DNA from: Monomorium pharaonis
Lineage: Eukaryota > Arthropoda > Insecta > Hymenoptera > Formicidae
Length of the DNA stretch: 64,000 bases
NCBI RefSeq assembly: GCF_013373865.1
Contig: NC_050471.1
Coordinates: 24,787,407-24,851,406 of the forward strand
Reading direction: 5' to 3'
Part shown: piece by piece, positions 1 to 14,323 of the stretch
Layout of the letters: every line of letters begins with the position of its first letter
How positions within the stretch are numbered: the stretch's first letter is position 1
The notes under the pieces: generated by a model
Told to the model about the DNA's origin: nothing
Databases searched by the model: none
Seen by the model: the letters and a program-made list of their open reading frames with translations, nothing else
Translations under genes and position numbers: made by a program

Positions 1-965
1 ATCTATCATAGTATTAAAGGACCCTAATACTTTCCCTTTGATATTTCTAAAACAGCCGACTACACAGCACTTATACGCACGCAAGAAATTAAGCAAGATA
101 TGTACAAATATCAATCATTTTTACATAAAGTGTCTAAATACGTATTTCATAAATCATTTATACATATTTCAATACGCACCGAGTTTATTCATACATTTAA
201 TGCTTATAGATAAAGCGTAAATTTAGTGTGTCAATGATAAAAGCATTTGACCTCCCTGTTTGTTAAGCAATGTTAAATTACAGGAGATGTGATAAGAGAT
301 TTAATTAAAACAAGATAAAATATTAATCTTATGTGTCAGTTCGTCAAGTATTAAAAGAGCGATAGCTTTTTATTTCATTAAATTATTTTTGTTAATTAAT
401 TAGATTATAGTTTCCTTTTCCTTATTGATTAAAAGATAAGGATAAAAATCCTAATGATTATATACGACCATCATGAATATAAATGCCTTATGGGTTAATA
501 TCTATAGTGAAAGAACCGAGGTACCAGTACATTTTACTTTACGTCATAGATATATTATGTAATTGCCCTGGTATATAAACAAATTTATTCTACTAGTTAA
601 ATCGCAACTTACCGAACTATAACATCAACGGTCATTATGGTCTTAATAAGTAAAAGCGGTTCTCATTGGCTTTATTGACATTTTTTAATAATTACAAACC
701 GACTATAATTTATTCTTACATACACCCTACGATCAAGATATTCGTAAACATCTCGTATAAGATATCTGGCAGTGGTCAGAAAGGCTTTTCCATTAGGCCA
801 ATGCAAAAGTTAACAAAAATTGATACATACACTTTATCATAAATTTGACATTAGTGACACGTCAATAAGGAGAATTTAAAAAGTAATATTTACGATATAA
901 ATATTTCGCAAACTTGGAAGAATCTTAGAATATTATGCTAAAAAAAGTGGTAAATAAATCTGAGA
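1..965. other. 3' flanking DNA of Ziz, no gene seen
   Basis: AT-rich sequence with stops in all frames. The only open frame of any length (38-220) has no domain character and no splice context. I see no RNA gene or clear repeat here. It lies beyond the Ziz stop codon and the likely poly(A) signal at 966-971. Confidence 0.6.
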
Positions 966-971
966 TTTATT
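966..971 (-). terminator. candidate poly(A) signal of Ziz
   Basis: AATAAA on the minus strand, 27 nt past the Ziz stop codon (998-1000). If used, the 3' UTR would be very short. The sequence is AT-rich, so later signals are possible. Confidence 0.4.
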
Positions 972-997
972 GGATAAATATTTCTAAAATTATTGAC

Positions 998-3996
998 TTA
1001 GGCTGTACTGGTGTGATTGTTAGCACCGCTGATAGCGCTGAACAGAGCGGCGCTATTGCGTTTGAAACTTCCCACTTGCTCGTCTGGCCATATCGGCTCT
1101 CCAAACAAGGATGACAAACTCTGGCACAGTTTTTGATAATTCTCACGTAACACTTCCTGATATTCCTGTTGGTCCGGCGTGATCAATTTACTATTAATTT
1201 GTAAAGCTGTATAACATATCTTGACAAATTCCCTAAAATTGCAAAAACTCTTTATAGACAATTGCAATATTGTACGTATAAAAAGTTACGCAAAATCAGG
1301 GTTGAATAATTAAAAGATTAATAACCTTTAACCTTTCACTTAAGCCTTTGGCACAAGATACAATTTTTCTTGTTAGATCGCATACGAGGCGTCTTATTAC
1401 GTGTTTTGATTGGCTCGAATGATTGTCACCAATCGTAAGCCAATGAAGATACGTAGTAAGACGCTTCTGTTTTTTTTCTTTATTTTAAAAAAGAAAACAA
1501 CTCTGAAAAAAAGAGCAACTGCAAAAATTATCTCTGGTCCTATAATTTTAGAACTGAATTGTGTGCCAAATGATATTTTATGCTACATCAATCACAAAAA
1601 TATTTACGTTGAACTGAGAATTGGTTATGAGATATGAGAAATAGTCAAAGTTCATTAACGCGTCAATTCATACGTTTTGAAACATAATTTCTTATCAGTC
1701 CAATAATTTAAAACTTGTATCCGAAAGTTGTTGGCTGCGACAACAAAAGAAAACAAACATGTAGGCTTGCTGGTTTTAAAGTTATGAGCAAATATTATTT
1801 TTGTTTGGACGTTTCAGATCCCATTACAGTCAGAGAGTTAATGACTTATAATTTATAAGTCACCAACTTTAACTTAATTTGAAAAAAATATTAATTTACC
1901 CAATCCTGATTTATCTTAATTAGAAGAGCTAATATACCTAAAGACATCCTTCAATTCTTCTACTTTGTCATCAGAATACTGTGGAGACAATGCAGGATCC
2001 AGAAACGCGGAGGCATAGGCTAAAGGACCAGCGTTTACCGTTACACAAATGCTACCTTGAAGACGTAACTGTAACTTCTTCACGTCTGTCGGTCCGATCA
2101 AGGCCACATCTTCTAATTCTTGAACACGTTGTCTCATCTCATCCAAAGCGACTTCAATAGGACTAAGCTCCACTATCCTCTTTTCAGCAATCCCAATACG
2201 CTTCTTGATGTACGGAAAAGCGTATTGTGCTGCGAGAAACATAATATTTTTTTTAGTTAATAAAATAAAATCTAGATAACACTGTTTTAAAAAAAACTAG
2301 AACGGGACTAGTCATTTTCTATCATTTGGATGTTTGAATCCGATTTCAAAATCACTCCATTAAAAAATTTGCAGTTAATTCGTAAAAAAAACTATTTTTT
2401 ATGTACCTTGTAATAACTACGACATGCTGAAAGTTTTCTTTAAAAAAATTGTATTGTCAGAACTTTTCATCATCAAAAGGAATTTTTTGTGTTGAAACTA
2501 TAATTATAATATTGGAGCTATGATAATAAGATGTTCATTAAATATGGAATCTTTGCGAAAAAACTTTAAAATTAGATCACTGATGATTACTAAATAATTT
2601 TACATAATCAACCATTTTTCTAAAATTAAAATCTTTTTTAAGTTGATGAATTCGAATCTGATGTCAAAACTGAATTCAAAATAGAATCATGAATAGAATA
2701 TGACGAATGTCAAAATTTTAAAAATACCCAAATTTTTGCAAAGAATGAATAGAAGTCTTATAATACCGAATATGTATTAAAAAATTAAAGAAATTAGTCA
2801 ATTTCGATAAAAATAATCTTTGAATTTTAGCAATAAATCATATATAGGGATTTACATATGCTATACATGACATACATATTTAATCATAACTTATTAACTG
2901 ACAAAAAATTCCTTTTTAGAATTAAAAATATTATAATGACATTTAATTTTGATTGTAATAAAGTCTCTTCACACTGTTTATTATAGTTATAATAAAACAC
3001 ATAAAAATTTTACGGTTAAAATTCCTCAAAATTATGAACTGATTGAGCATCAAAAAAACTAGGAAATAAGTAGTCGATCACATTCTGGCATTTAAAAAAA
3101 TATTTGTGCAACAAGTACAGCAATTGCGGACGCGCGTCTTGCTGGGCGGTCTTTTTTCGCCCGTGCTCGCCAGTATTTGGCGGTAGCTGAATGAATCGAT
3201 TTTTTTTTTTTTAATTAATAACTCGTTAACTATTGCGAAATCACAAAAGAAACTTTTCTATTCAGTTTTGTCCGTTCTACCTTTATGCAAGCGCTATGTC
3301 GAAAATTTTGAAATCCTGTATATGTAACAAAAATATTTATAAAATTTAACTGTTTTAAATATACGTTACAATAAAACGAGAGAACACGAAACTGTTTCCA
3401 TAACGTGTATGTACTTATTGCCGCACATGCGTAAAGCCATATATACGGCTTGCAACCTAGTTTAAATTGGAACACTGTTACCCATTCATGCGGGTAAATG
3501 CACTTGTTACACAATGAACTATTTAACTGTGTAATCGAATACATAATTTAAATTATTAGAATTTGATATTAAACTATACTTGTCAGAATAGTCCTGCGTT
3601 TCCACTGATCCTCCGGACTACCTCTTGCCTTGCCCTCCTTAGTAAATGGTGTTTCGAACATGAAGCAAGACACATTGTGATTCTGCTCAAATTCGGTCTG
3701 TCGTACTTCCAACTCAAACTTCTCGAAGTACGGTGTGACATGCGTTACTTGAATGTACGCTATCTTGGGATCCAGTTCGCTTATGTCGACAGGTACAGAA
3801 TCCATTATTATTTTAACATTCTCAGATCCAAATTTCTCGCTATACAAACGCAATAGACGTTCTGATATTTCAGATAGCGATGTCACTTTGGGTTCCTTAT
3901 AGATGTATTCTTGACCGTTCTCTTCCTCGAAATATGCCTAAATAATAATACATGTTTTATAATATATTATTTCACTCATTTTCAGATTATAAATTT

Positions 3997-4048
<52 letters not shown>

Positions 4049-5887
4049 CGTGTGTCTGTGTGCATGTGTGTGTGAAAAACTAAGTATCATACATGGTGTC
4101 TATCCACAAATAAGAGAAAATTTTAATAATTCTAGATGATAAGGATAACAAAATCAAAAATAAAATTGCAGTTTAAGGTTTTGTTCTTTAATTATAAATA
4201 CTTAAATATTCAGAACATTAATAATTCATTAAAAGTGCCTAGCCTAAAACATGTGAATATTTACTATTATTTTACTATCTAATAAAGTATATTATACTAT
4301 TTAGAAAAAAGCCTACGCTGAAATTTCGTTAACCTCATTTTTAAATATTAAATATTAATTTTAAATATTTAAAGATTGATCTAAAGTGTCTAAAGCGTGA
4401 ATATTTAAACATTTATAATTAAAAAAATAAAACCTTAATCGACTTGTAATTTTGTTATTCTTGATTTTATTTTATCATAGAATTGCTCTTTAAATTTTCT
4501 CTCGCCTGTTGCCTATATGTCAATTTTTTTTATATAAATATGTTTTCGACACATGATGAACGTATCTTACCATTCCAAAGAATGCTACCCTATAGAATCT
4601 CCCAAGCAATCTTTTTCCAGTTCGTGTTACCTCCACAATTTTATTACAGGCTTGTGCCAAATGTGAGTAACAGTTAGCCAAGGCTTCGTAATTTCTTCTC
4701 TTTTCGTATATAGGAACTATTAAGCGATACAAATGCCCAAGCAATTCAAAGCGCTCAGCTTTTTCTAACGTATCAGCACAAACTTCCAATTGCTCAAGAA
4801 GTAAACTTTCATTATAATGAATATCTTGAATGCCTGAAACAAGATCAATATTTTTTGCATCTATTCTCAGTGTATATGTGTACATGTAACGATAAAAACA
4901 ACACAGACGATAAACGCAATGCAATAAATTCATAAAACAAACATACAAATCTCACCAGCATCGAGTTTGAGATTACGTTCGTCCTTCGATATGTTCACAG
5001 AGATTTGATCGAAAGCTTCTGCGCCCCACGAATGAACTTTCCGCAATTTTAAATATTCAGCCATCAATGCTGCAATATGCAGTTGGCAACAAGCAGCCTT
5101 AAGAATGAAAAATGTGCGGTATTAAAATATTAGTTATTATATTAGAGATAAATAATTATCAGTAAAAACCTTGTGTAATATATTTTTAATTACAAATGTA
5201 CCTTTCTACACATATTACCGTTCAAAAATTTCAGCATGCTTAAAAGTTTTTCTTGCATGTCATATTTAAATTTTTAATTTATTTTTATTTTATTTTATAT
5301 ATGTATATACACACACGTAAAATACAGAAAATATAGAAATAAAAAGACAAATTTTAAATTTCTCTTTCTCCACACGCATGCACGCACGCACACACGCGCG
5401 CGCACACATAAAATCTTTAAAAAAATTTTTTTACGATTTTTTTTTCAAGACACTTTTTTAGCGTAAAAAATCTGAGTATTCAAACTTGAGCAAAAATATA
5501 TGTATGTATACGTGTGTATCTTGTTTTTAAAATAAATTTGTAAAAATAATTAAATACCTCAGAGAAATTGCCATCTCTGGCGTGATTCCTAGCCATCGTC
5601 TCTAACCAGGTGTGCCTTAATTCGGGTGTGCTGGCGTAAGAGTTAGCCAAACTGTGTTGCAAATCAACCAGCATCTCAGGATCGTTATTATGCTCTCGCA
5701 TTTGTGCGGTTGCCATTAAAACCGTTCGTATTCTCTTATTGAGATCCTTTACTTCAACTGGAAAACCTGTGCCCTTCATGACTTTATCAGAAGAAGCATA
5801 GCTATTGATTAATGACAGCGATTCTTGAAATCGTGAATTGTTCAGACCAATTACGTTCCCCAACATTTGAGAGACTGAAATTATTAC
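998..5887 (-). CDS. Ziz: Ziz exons 24-29: DHR2 (DOCKER) GEF domain and C-terminus
   Basis: Exons 5887-5558, 5097-4956, 4833-4571, 3937-3580, 2229-1938 and 1232-998, residues 1634-2172. DHR2 landmarks run in order: DLNKRIRTVLMATAQM, DPEMLVDLQHSLANSYASTP, AACCQLHIAALMAEYL, RFELLGHLYRLIVPIYEKRR, GKRLLGRFYRVAFFGM, YIQVTHVTPYFE, FMFETPFTKEGKARG, YAFPYIKKRI, LSPIEVALDEM and LQGSICVTVNAGPLAYASAF. The last belongs to the helix 10 insert loop that senses the nucleotide and magnesium in DOCK9, and the valine before NAGP is kept. The protein ends ALFSAISGANNHTSTA with a TAA at 998-1000. Confidence 0.94.
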
Positions 5888-7284
5888 CTACACGAAACAA
5901 ATGGTAACAAATGTTTAAGCTTGTAAAATTCGGTTAAAAATAATGACAATATAAATATAAAAATAATATAATGACAAGATAAATATCATCAAACAAATTA
6001 CAAGACCAATTGCAACTGTCTGAAATCAATATGATTCTCTTTGTAAATAATATTAAATAAAAAAAAACAAAAGATATATTCTTATATATTGGCTCAATTT
6101 GAAGTTTAAGAGGAGTTAAACAATCCATCAAATATGTCCCTATAAAAAATACAAACAATTTTGTCCAAACCATTTTTCTATATATTTTGCCGTTTCATTG
6201 ATTATTGCTTTTGAATCAAATATAAGCGTTATCTTTGACAAATCGTTTCACATATTAAAGGGATTATAAAACAAATTAAATTTCTTAATTAGACAATACC
6301 TGAATTGATTTTACCTTGACTATAGAAATGTAGTCAAAGGATTTTACAAAGAAATAGAAAAGGTGGGAGAAAGAAAGGATGATAGGAATAATTGCAAATT
6401 CTTTTACACGATTAAAAAACGCATATAAATAAAGAGAGCAAAGGTCAATTTCAAAGCTAATAACAAAAGTTTTAATTTTTTAATAAATATTAAGTACATA
6501 TTAAAATACATTAATATCCTTAAAAATGTATTCATTATTAGTATGAAATTATTGTTCTCTTCATTTTTATGTTATAATTGTATAAAAAAATCTTGCAATT
6601 TTATAAAGCCAATTCAAAAATATTTTAAAATTACATATAAAATTTTCAGATATATTATGGTTTTTAAGTTTTCCTAAACATTTCTAAAGTACAGTATCGT
6701 TCTTTCACATTTTCATGGACTAAGCTTGTTTTGTATTATAAAATTTTTATATTAAAAAAATGTTATGAGTCAATGCTGAAAATTGATAATAAAATAATTT
6801 TTCAATTATTTTTCATTATTCATGAAATCGTTCAATCTGTAATGCGTTACCATTATTATCTATACTTCAATTATAAAGAGAAAAAGATTTTTACATTTGT
6901 AAAGGCAATTAGAAGATTATATATCGAAAAATTGATCATGTTTGATCAGTAAAAAGAAAACTTTAACCATGTCCTTAAATATCATAATATTTAAAAATGT
7001 TGCTTAGATTTTTGGGTTTAAGTAATGATATATTTGAAGGAAAATCGAATCAGAAAATTCTGGACAGTTGTGATCAGTCCCTCTTTAGAGATTGTATTCT
7101 AAACAAGAATATAGTACCTGCAAGTGTACTCTAGTCAATCCTTTTCGACTGGTAAACTCAAAATTACTTCGCATGAGCAAATATAGCAAAGCGCAGGACT
7201 CCTGTCGTATGGAACTCAATTTGCTGTTACAGCAACGCAGCAACTCGTAACACAAGCGTCCGCAAAGCATAGCGTTGCCTAAAA

Positions 7285-7324
<40 letters not shown>

Positions 7325-7341
7325 TTTATTTATATATGCGC

Positions 7342-7403
<62 letters not shown>

Positions 7404-8010
7404 TATTTCAAATGTGTGCACGTTTACATATGTTTATCATATGTTCTCCATTATTGGAGATCAATTATGCTCTCTGTTTTACAAGTAAAACTCAATTCTT
7501 AAAATCTAAAAATTAATAATTACCTTGGAAAAGCGCGATGGAATAATTGTTCAAAAAAGCTCGGAGGCCAGCGAAAACATGACGTAATAAAGTTTCGGAT
7601 TGACCGACTTGAAGGAATGACAAATAAATGTTGAAAAATTTTTGCATAACTGCGTTCTCGCCTTCATTCGCCAAGAGAACATCCTGCAGAAAAATATATG
7701 TATCACTGCAACTTCTAGCCAGGTTTACATTAGTAAATTTGGATCAAAGATACCCGTATGCATTTTATGTATATTTACGTTTGTATTTTATTTTAATTTA
7801 TATTTTAGTATATAAATTAATGGTTTCTTAATTTTCTTTCCTTTATTTTAAACATGTTTTTGTTTATTAAGATTTTGTTACCTAATGTTCATATCCACCA
7901 ATATAAATTAACTTTGATCTCGGTTCAACTTACACTTTATCTCAATCTAATTCTAAAAATTAGAAAATATTGTTTAGTTTGTGCGTGCGTGCGTGTGTGC
8001 GTGCGCGCGC

Positions 8011-8041
<31 letters not shown>

Positions 8042-11000
8042 TGTGTATTTAACAATATATTTCAAAATTATTATAGGTCAAAGTTAATCTACCTTAGTAG
8101 AAATAGATATAAACTGGTCAAATAATCTTTAGCGATTATGCCACTGCGGTATACATAATTATTTTAGACATAAACAATTACCAATTAATATATTTTAAGC
8201 AAGATAAATAGTAACCAGTTAAAAAGTTACATAATAAAAATTAAAATCAATTTTTAATTTAGTTAATTTCATATACATTTTTTAAATTTCAGTTATTTTG
8301 AAATTATATAAACTTTTATTAATTTTTTCCTCAGTTAAAAATTTATCTATATATAAGAAAAAATGCATTCTCATATAGAAACATTTCTTTGTTACTTCGT
8401 ATAAACCTAATTTACAAATAAAATCTTACGTTTATTTGATGGTATATTTGATGATATATGTTAAATGTGTCATTTAAATAATTTTCAGAATTTACATTTT
8501 CTAATTTAATACAAATAATGCTTGTCAAAATTAACTTTCAATTTAACTTAATTTGCTATTTTTGAAATAATCATCGTCAAAATGTTTAAAATATTTTAAT
8601 TAGAATAAATGTACATAGAGACAATTAAAATTATCATTTTAATCATTAAATTATCATTATTGTATTCATTATTGTACTTATTGTATTCACATAGTTTATA
8701 AAACTCCAATATTTCTATTACTTTTGCATCAATCTAACGTCATTACCTTAAAATGAATACAAAAGAGACCCAAGCAATCAAGCGCAATCAAACCAACTTC
8801 CGTTGCCATATTTGCCTCCAATAGAGCTTGATAAACTTTGCCGCTATCATTGTCAACTAAATTCTCTCTGGTAACTATATTATGAGGTTGCAACGTGCTG
8901 GTAGCGGGACTTTCAGTGGTAAAATCTGGTGGAGCCATTCTAGCGGGTAAAGTCATTGCCTTGACAGTGCGAGGCTTCCCAATATTGTTCGCAGCATTCG
9001 CGGCTATTTGTCTCTTACCGATATACTTGAAATGATGCAAACTCATTCTAAAAGTAGAAAAAACTAAATTATTCATATAAAATCTAGGAATGTATCAATA
9101 CATTTAATCATACAATGCCATTTGTACATGTAAGATATGTAAGATAAATTTTTCTCAATAACAGACAATATTTCTCACTATAAGTATTCCTCTACTTATA
9201 AATTTTAAGACTAGCACTAAAAATAACCAGTAAATTATAATAAAATTGATTAAACTCTGTTACTTATATAATATAAAACTAATAATATATCAGATTTAAC
9301 AATATGTATAATAGCGTAATTATTTTGATAACACATAATTTGGTATACTTAACGCTATTTGACTTACGATCAATTCGACTGAACTCTTGGAACGTGAACT
9401 TGTCATAAGCAGAGGAATACTCGGATTTACTGTATCATCAGTATACTTACTCGATCACTGAAAAGAAACTCAGTATTTCTGTATCATTGCATTGATGCCA
9501 CCAGGCGATTACCTGATGATCACCCAGGTATTTGACAATGAATAGGAAACAAAGTAGTATGTCTTTCACTTCCGATGGCTGCAACTTATCGCATCTGGGC
9601 GACGACTGCGTCACACTCATGGTACGCGAATGTCTATTTTTTTCACCTGTTCCATTTTCCGGCAATTCTCTAACAATAGTGGTCTCTTGAGAAATGTTAG
9701 ACTGGGACGCATTAGACACCGTTGACGTATCAGATTCGACGCTAGTGCAAGAATATCCATTTACCAATCCTTGACCCGCAATGGCGGCAAAGTAAGTAGA
9801 ATCTCGCAGATGCATAGATGATCTTACAGGCGACTGAGTGTCCAGATGAAGAGTCAATCTGTAATTTTGAAACTTCTCGTTGACTTTTATTTATTACATT
9901 ATCTCTATATGTATGTATATCGTATACTTTATTAATATACTGGCATACGCAATACGTGGCATATACCTGTGAATGGATTTAGGTGTACCCACAGTCGTGG
10001 AATTGGCGAGAGTATCTTTTGTAGTCAAAAACGAGCTGCTGGTTGATACTCTGCTAGTGGCGTTGTGTTTGATCTCTATCTTGATCTCGTTCTCCTCTAC
10101 TGACTGCAGTCGGTGCAAATTCTCCAATACAATGCCAAGCCATGGTATGTAAATCGATGCTATCCTGCTCAGTTGACCCTGAAATAAAGATACAAAACAT
10201 GAAGAACCGATATAGTTTTAAATAAATTTTGAGAAGAAAATAGATCTTTTCTCATTTTTTCTTAAAGTACAATTCATTAATTCTTTAAAATATTGTACAT
10301 ATTACATCTGTTGAAAATAAAAAAAAATTAATTCGATTTCATTGCACCTTTACACCATAATATTTTAGATCGCTGGTTCATTACCGAAAAAAAACCTTAG
10401 GAAACATTACAAAATTTACAAGTTTGTAAAAAAAGTACAAATTTGTAAATTTCTTTCAAAAGTTAAAAGTAATAAGACATTTAATATTAATTACAACATA
10501 TTTCTTTAGCATGTTACATATAGTTATAATATTAAAAAAAAATATAACATAAAAATATAACCTTTGTAATTCTAATTGCGCATTTCTCACAACTCGTACT
10601 AGAAAAGTAATTTGTTAAAATGTTTCAAAGCTGGATTCATATTTAACATTCAAAAATTTATAAGAAATAATCGATCTCATTAGGTGTGTTCAGCAGATGG
10701 AATAGATCAGTGAACTCTCAATGATACACTTGATGAATATGATAGGTTCTTGCCTTTAGTTTCGCTGGATTTAGAAACAAAAACCAATCACAGTAAAGAA
10801 TCAGTGAGCGCTCACTTATTCGCTCCGACAGCTAAACATGTCCATTCTAGTGTTAAAAAAAATTCATTTTTTGTTGAACTGTATAATCATAAACATTTAA
10901 GAATCTTACCTTATTCTGATACCTATCATCCAACTCGTGTTTCGCCATTAGATCTCGTAGAGTACCGATGGCAACCTTGCGGATTTGTACGATCTCATTG

Positions 11001-14000
11001 AGAGAAGTCCTAACTTCTTGCATCAGAAGACCAGCCAGGAAATGGTGTTTACAAAATTCCTCCGTGAGACAATATTCATTCATTAGATCTGTCATTAAGA
11101 AAGCATTTCAGTTTTATCTGTTTTTAATTTATACTCTGTTTATGTAATATAATTATAAGATAATAATGATGTTATTAGTGCATATAAAAACAAAAAATAT
11201 GCAAAGTTACTACACTAGTTATGAACACAAATAAAAACAACTTAAACAAAATAATTACATTTTTAAATAAAAATGTTATATTTTAATCAAATATATATAA
11301 AGATTCCGAAGAATTCTAAAAAATATCAATTAATTTACAATATATTATTTTAAAGACTTATTATTTTAATATTTTTTAAAAATAATTATTTACTAGTGAT
11401 TGTTCAACTAATACAGTAATCTTAAAGATTTCAGTACATAATCCTGAAAATATAAATATATAGGAACATGTATATTTGTTACTCTCTAAAAACTTTAATT
11501 TTTAAATCAACAATACTTTCAAACTGATTATAACTTAAAATATTGGCTATATATTACTACAAAAAAAATACATAACGGATATTTGTTATAAATAAAAAGG
11601 TACACATAATACACATATATGTGTATAAATCTAATTATATAAACGTACCATCACATTCTGGTTCACTCTCATTGTCATTGTCAGTATCTTTTAAACACGC
11701 GAAACGATTAAATTATAGTTAAGTTAGTTAATTTTTATCATAATCCTTATATATATATTAATAACAAGAGAATTTACCTCTGGAAGCAAGCCGCGACTGC
11801 ATCATCGGCAAATTGAATGATACATAGTGCTCGTGAGAGCAAATAATTTGTAGAAATGTAAACTTGAAATCATGTAGCGTGCGTTGATCGCCAGGCGAAA
11901 AGTTGTCCAGGTAAGAATTGATGAGACGAAATACAAAACCACGGTCCATGAATGTGAGACATCGCTGTATGTGTCGTAATAATCAAAATTAAAATAGTTA
12001 TAAAAATAAAGTTATAAAGATGTACGTTGTATGTATTATATATTTTTATAAAATTATGTACCTTTAAAAATTGTGCAAGACTTTTATTTAATTCGTGTGT
12101 CTCTACAGGCATCTCTTTGTATTTGGTCATTAAGTATGGCATGATCACATCTAGTAACATCTTGATTTTCTCATGATAATCTTTGGAAAATCGTTCGTTT
12201 CTATGCATCTGAAAAATAAATTACATAATCTTCATAAAAAAACAGATTACTAAATACAAAACACTTCAAAAGATAAATCAATATCTAATAAATATATAAA
12301 ATAACTAGTATAAAAATTAACGAATATTAAAGAGGATGCTAAACTGCTCATCAAACTTGATCGAGGTTGATAATGTAGAGACATTTGTACACATTAGTAA
12401 CAAAATTTTGTACGTATTTCTCTTATATATTTGGAAATCCTTTTCCAGAATTGAAGTTTATGTACTAATATCAGTTTAATTGAATTTCACACCAAAAATT
12501 AAAAAAAAATTTTCAGATTGCTCTTTTTAGACACGAAATTTTCTGGCTAGAAAATCTTTTTTATTAGAACGTCTACGCTCAATCTGAAAGCGTAGCATTG
12601 TTCCTAAATGTTCACTCGTATTGGGCCCAGGCTTGATTTATGCGTACAAGATCCAAAATTTTTACATCAGACACATTTTGTTACAAGTCAACGCTACATT
12701 ATCGACCCCGATCAAGTTTGAGGAGCAGTCCTTAAGTACAAATAATCTTACTTTATTGATATACATAGATGCTAATAGTTGTTGAGTTTCAAGATCTTAA
12801 AGTAATCTTGATGAGCTTACCTTTATCCTGCCAGTACTCAACAGATATTGCGCCATACTTTTGATCATTATTTCGAAGAAGAAACTTGAATGATGCATAA
12901 ACTTGTTCACCACCAGAAAATCGGTATTGCTAGGTTGTAGTAAAATTGGCAAATGCTTCGCCAGTTGCTCGTGAACAGCAACATTACCATTTCGGATAAG
13001 AGGCAGCACGAAAACGAACTAAAATCAGAAAACTAGAATAGAGTCAGACCAACCGCAAAATAAACTCTATTTTAAAATTCTAAGGATATTTATATTCTAA
13101 CAAGAAATTGTAAGAATAAGTAGTAGAATAGAAGTATCCACTTACGACTCTCGACTTATGAATTTTCGGACTTATAATCAATATTCTAATTAACTAATAA
13201 TAAATTTACAGAGTTTCACAAACTTATGTGAACTAAAGCCTATTTAAAAAAAAAAAATATTGACCTATCTAGTTTTAGAAAATATGAAAGAGAGAAGAGA
13301 GAATAAATTTAGTTTTTATTACATGAGTGTAGAAAGTCGTCTTTTTCGTGTACCTTTTTCGTTCAGAAAATCACCGATTTTCCACAGAACAGTTTTCTCA
13401 TACAAATAGTTCATTATTTCATCGTATATCATCCTCTCAATAAATGGCGTAAAAATATTTTGCACAATTTTTATGCATTTATGAATAAAAAAATCTGTCG
13501 TAAGTAGATGTCTATATTTATCCTATTCCAGATCTTACCTTGATATACGATTGCAAAATTTCCTTTCGCCCGGCTTCGTGCACCATATTTATAAAATGTA
13601 TTAAGACCCTAATCACGTACAATCCGATTTCTTGGCTAGTATTGCACGTCAACAACATAAACAATTGATTTAGTATAGTTGGAAGAAATGTGATAATGGT
13701 GACTAGTTGAACCGCGTGTGCCGCTTTCAGAATTTTGCACGTCTCTGAATCCGAGGGCATCGCTGAAGGTTTTGTATCCAGTATGCGTTCTGCATGGATA
13801 AACAAATTGTGTAGATGAAGGTCTCGTGTAAACACTGTCGAAATTAATTGAAAAGACACTGTAAAGATTGGTCGTTGAGAATCGATCCAAGTAATATCCG
13901 GGCCTGCATTCTACAAATATATATATAAATTATTACCATGTCAATCTAACTACATGAATATGTGACAATACCAATAATTGATCTTACTCTTACCCCTTTT

Positions 14001-14253
14001 CCTAGTCCAAGGGGTTGTATGGAAAGATATCCTGACGGCAAATGCGTTGCTACAGGCAACACTTGGATATTTGATTCTATATCTACATTTAGTCTACAAA
14101 ATAGTGTACAAATTATAAACATTTTTTTATTATTTTTATTTATTTCTATCATCTAAATTATATATGTGTGTATGTATGTATGTATGTATGTATGATGTGT
14201 GTATGTATGTATGTATGTATGTATGTATGTATGTATGTATGTATGTGTGTAGG

Positions 14254-14323
<70 letters not shown>

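Noticed and set aside
7275..7502. Open frames over the microsatellites at 7.3, 8.0, 14.2 and 27.4 kb
   Set aside because: Translations such as CVCVCV, YIYIYI and THTHTH are simple repeat products.
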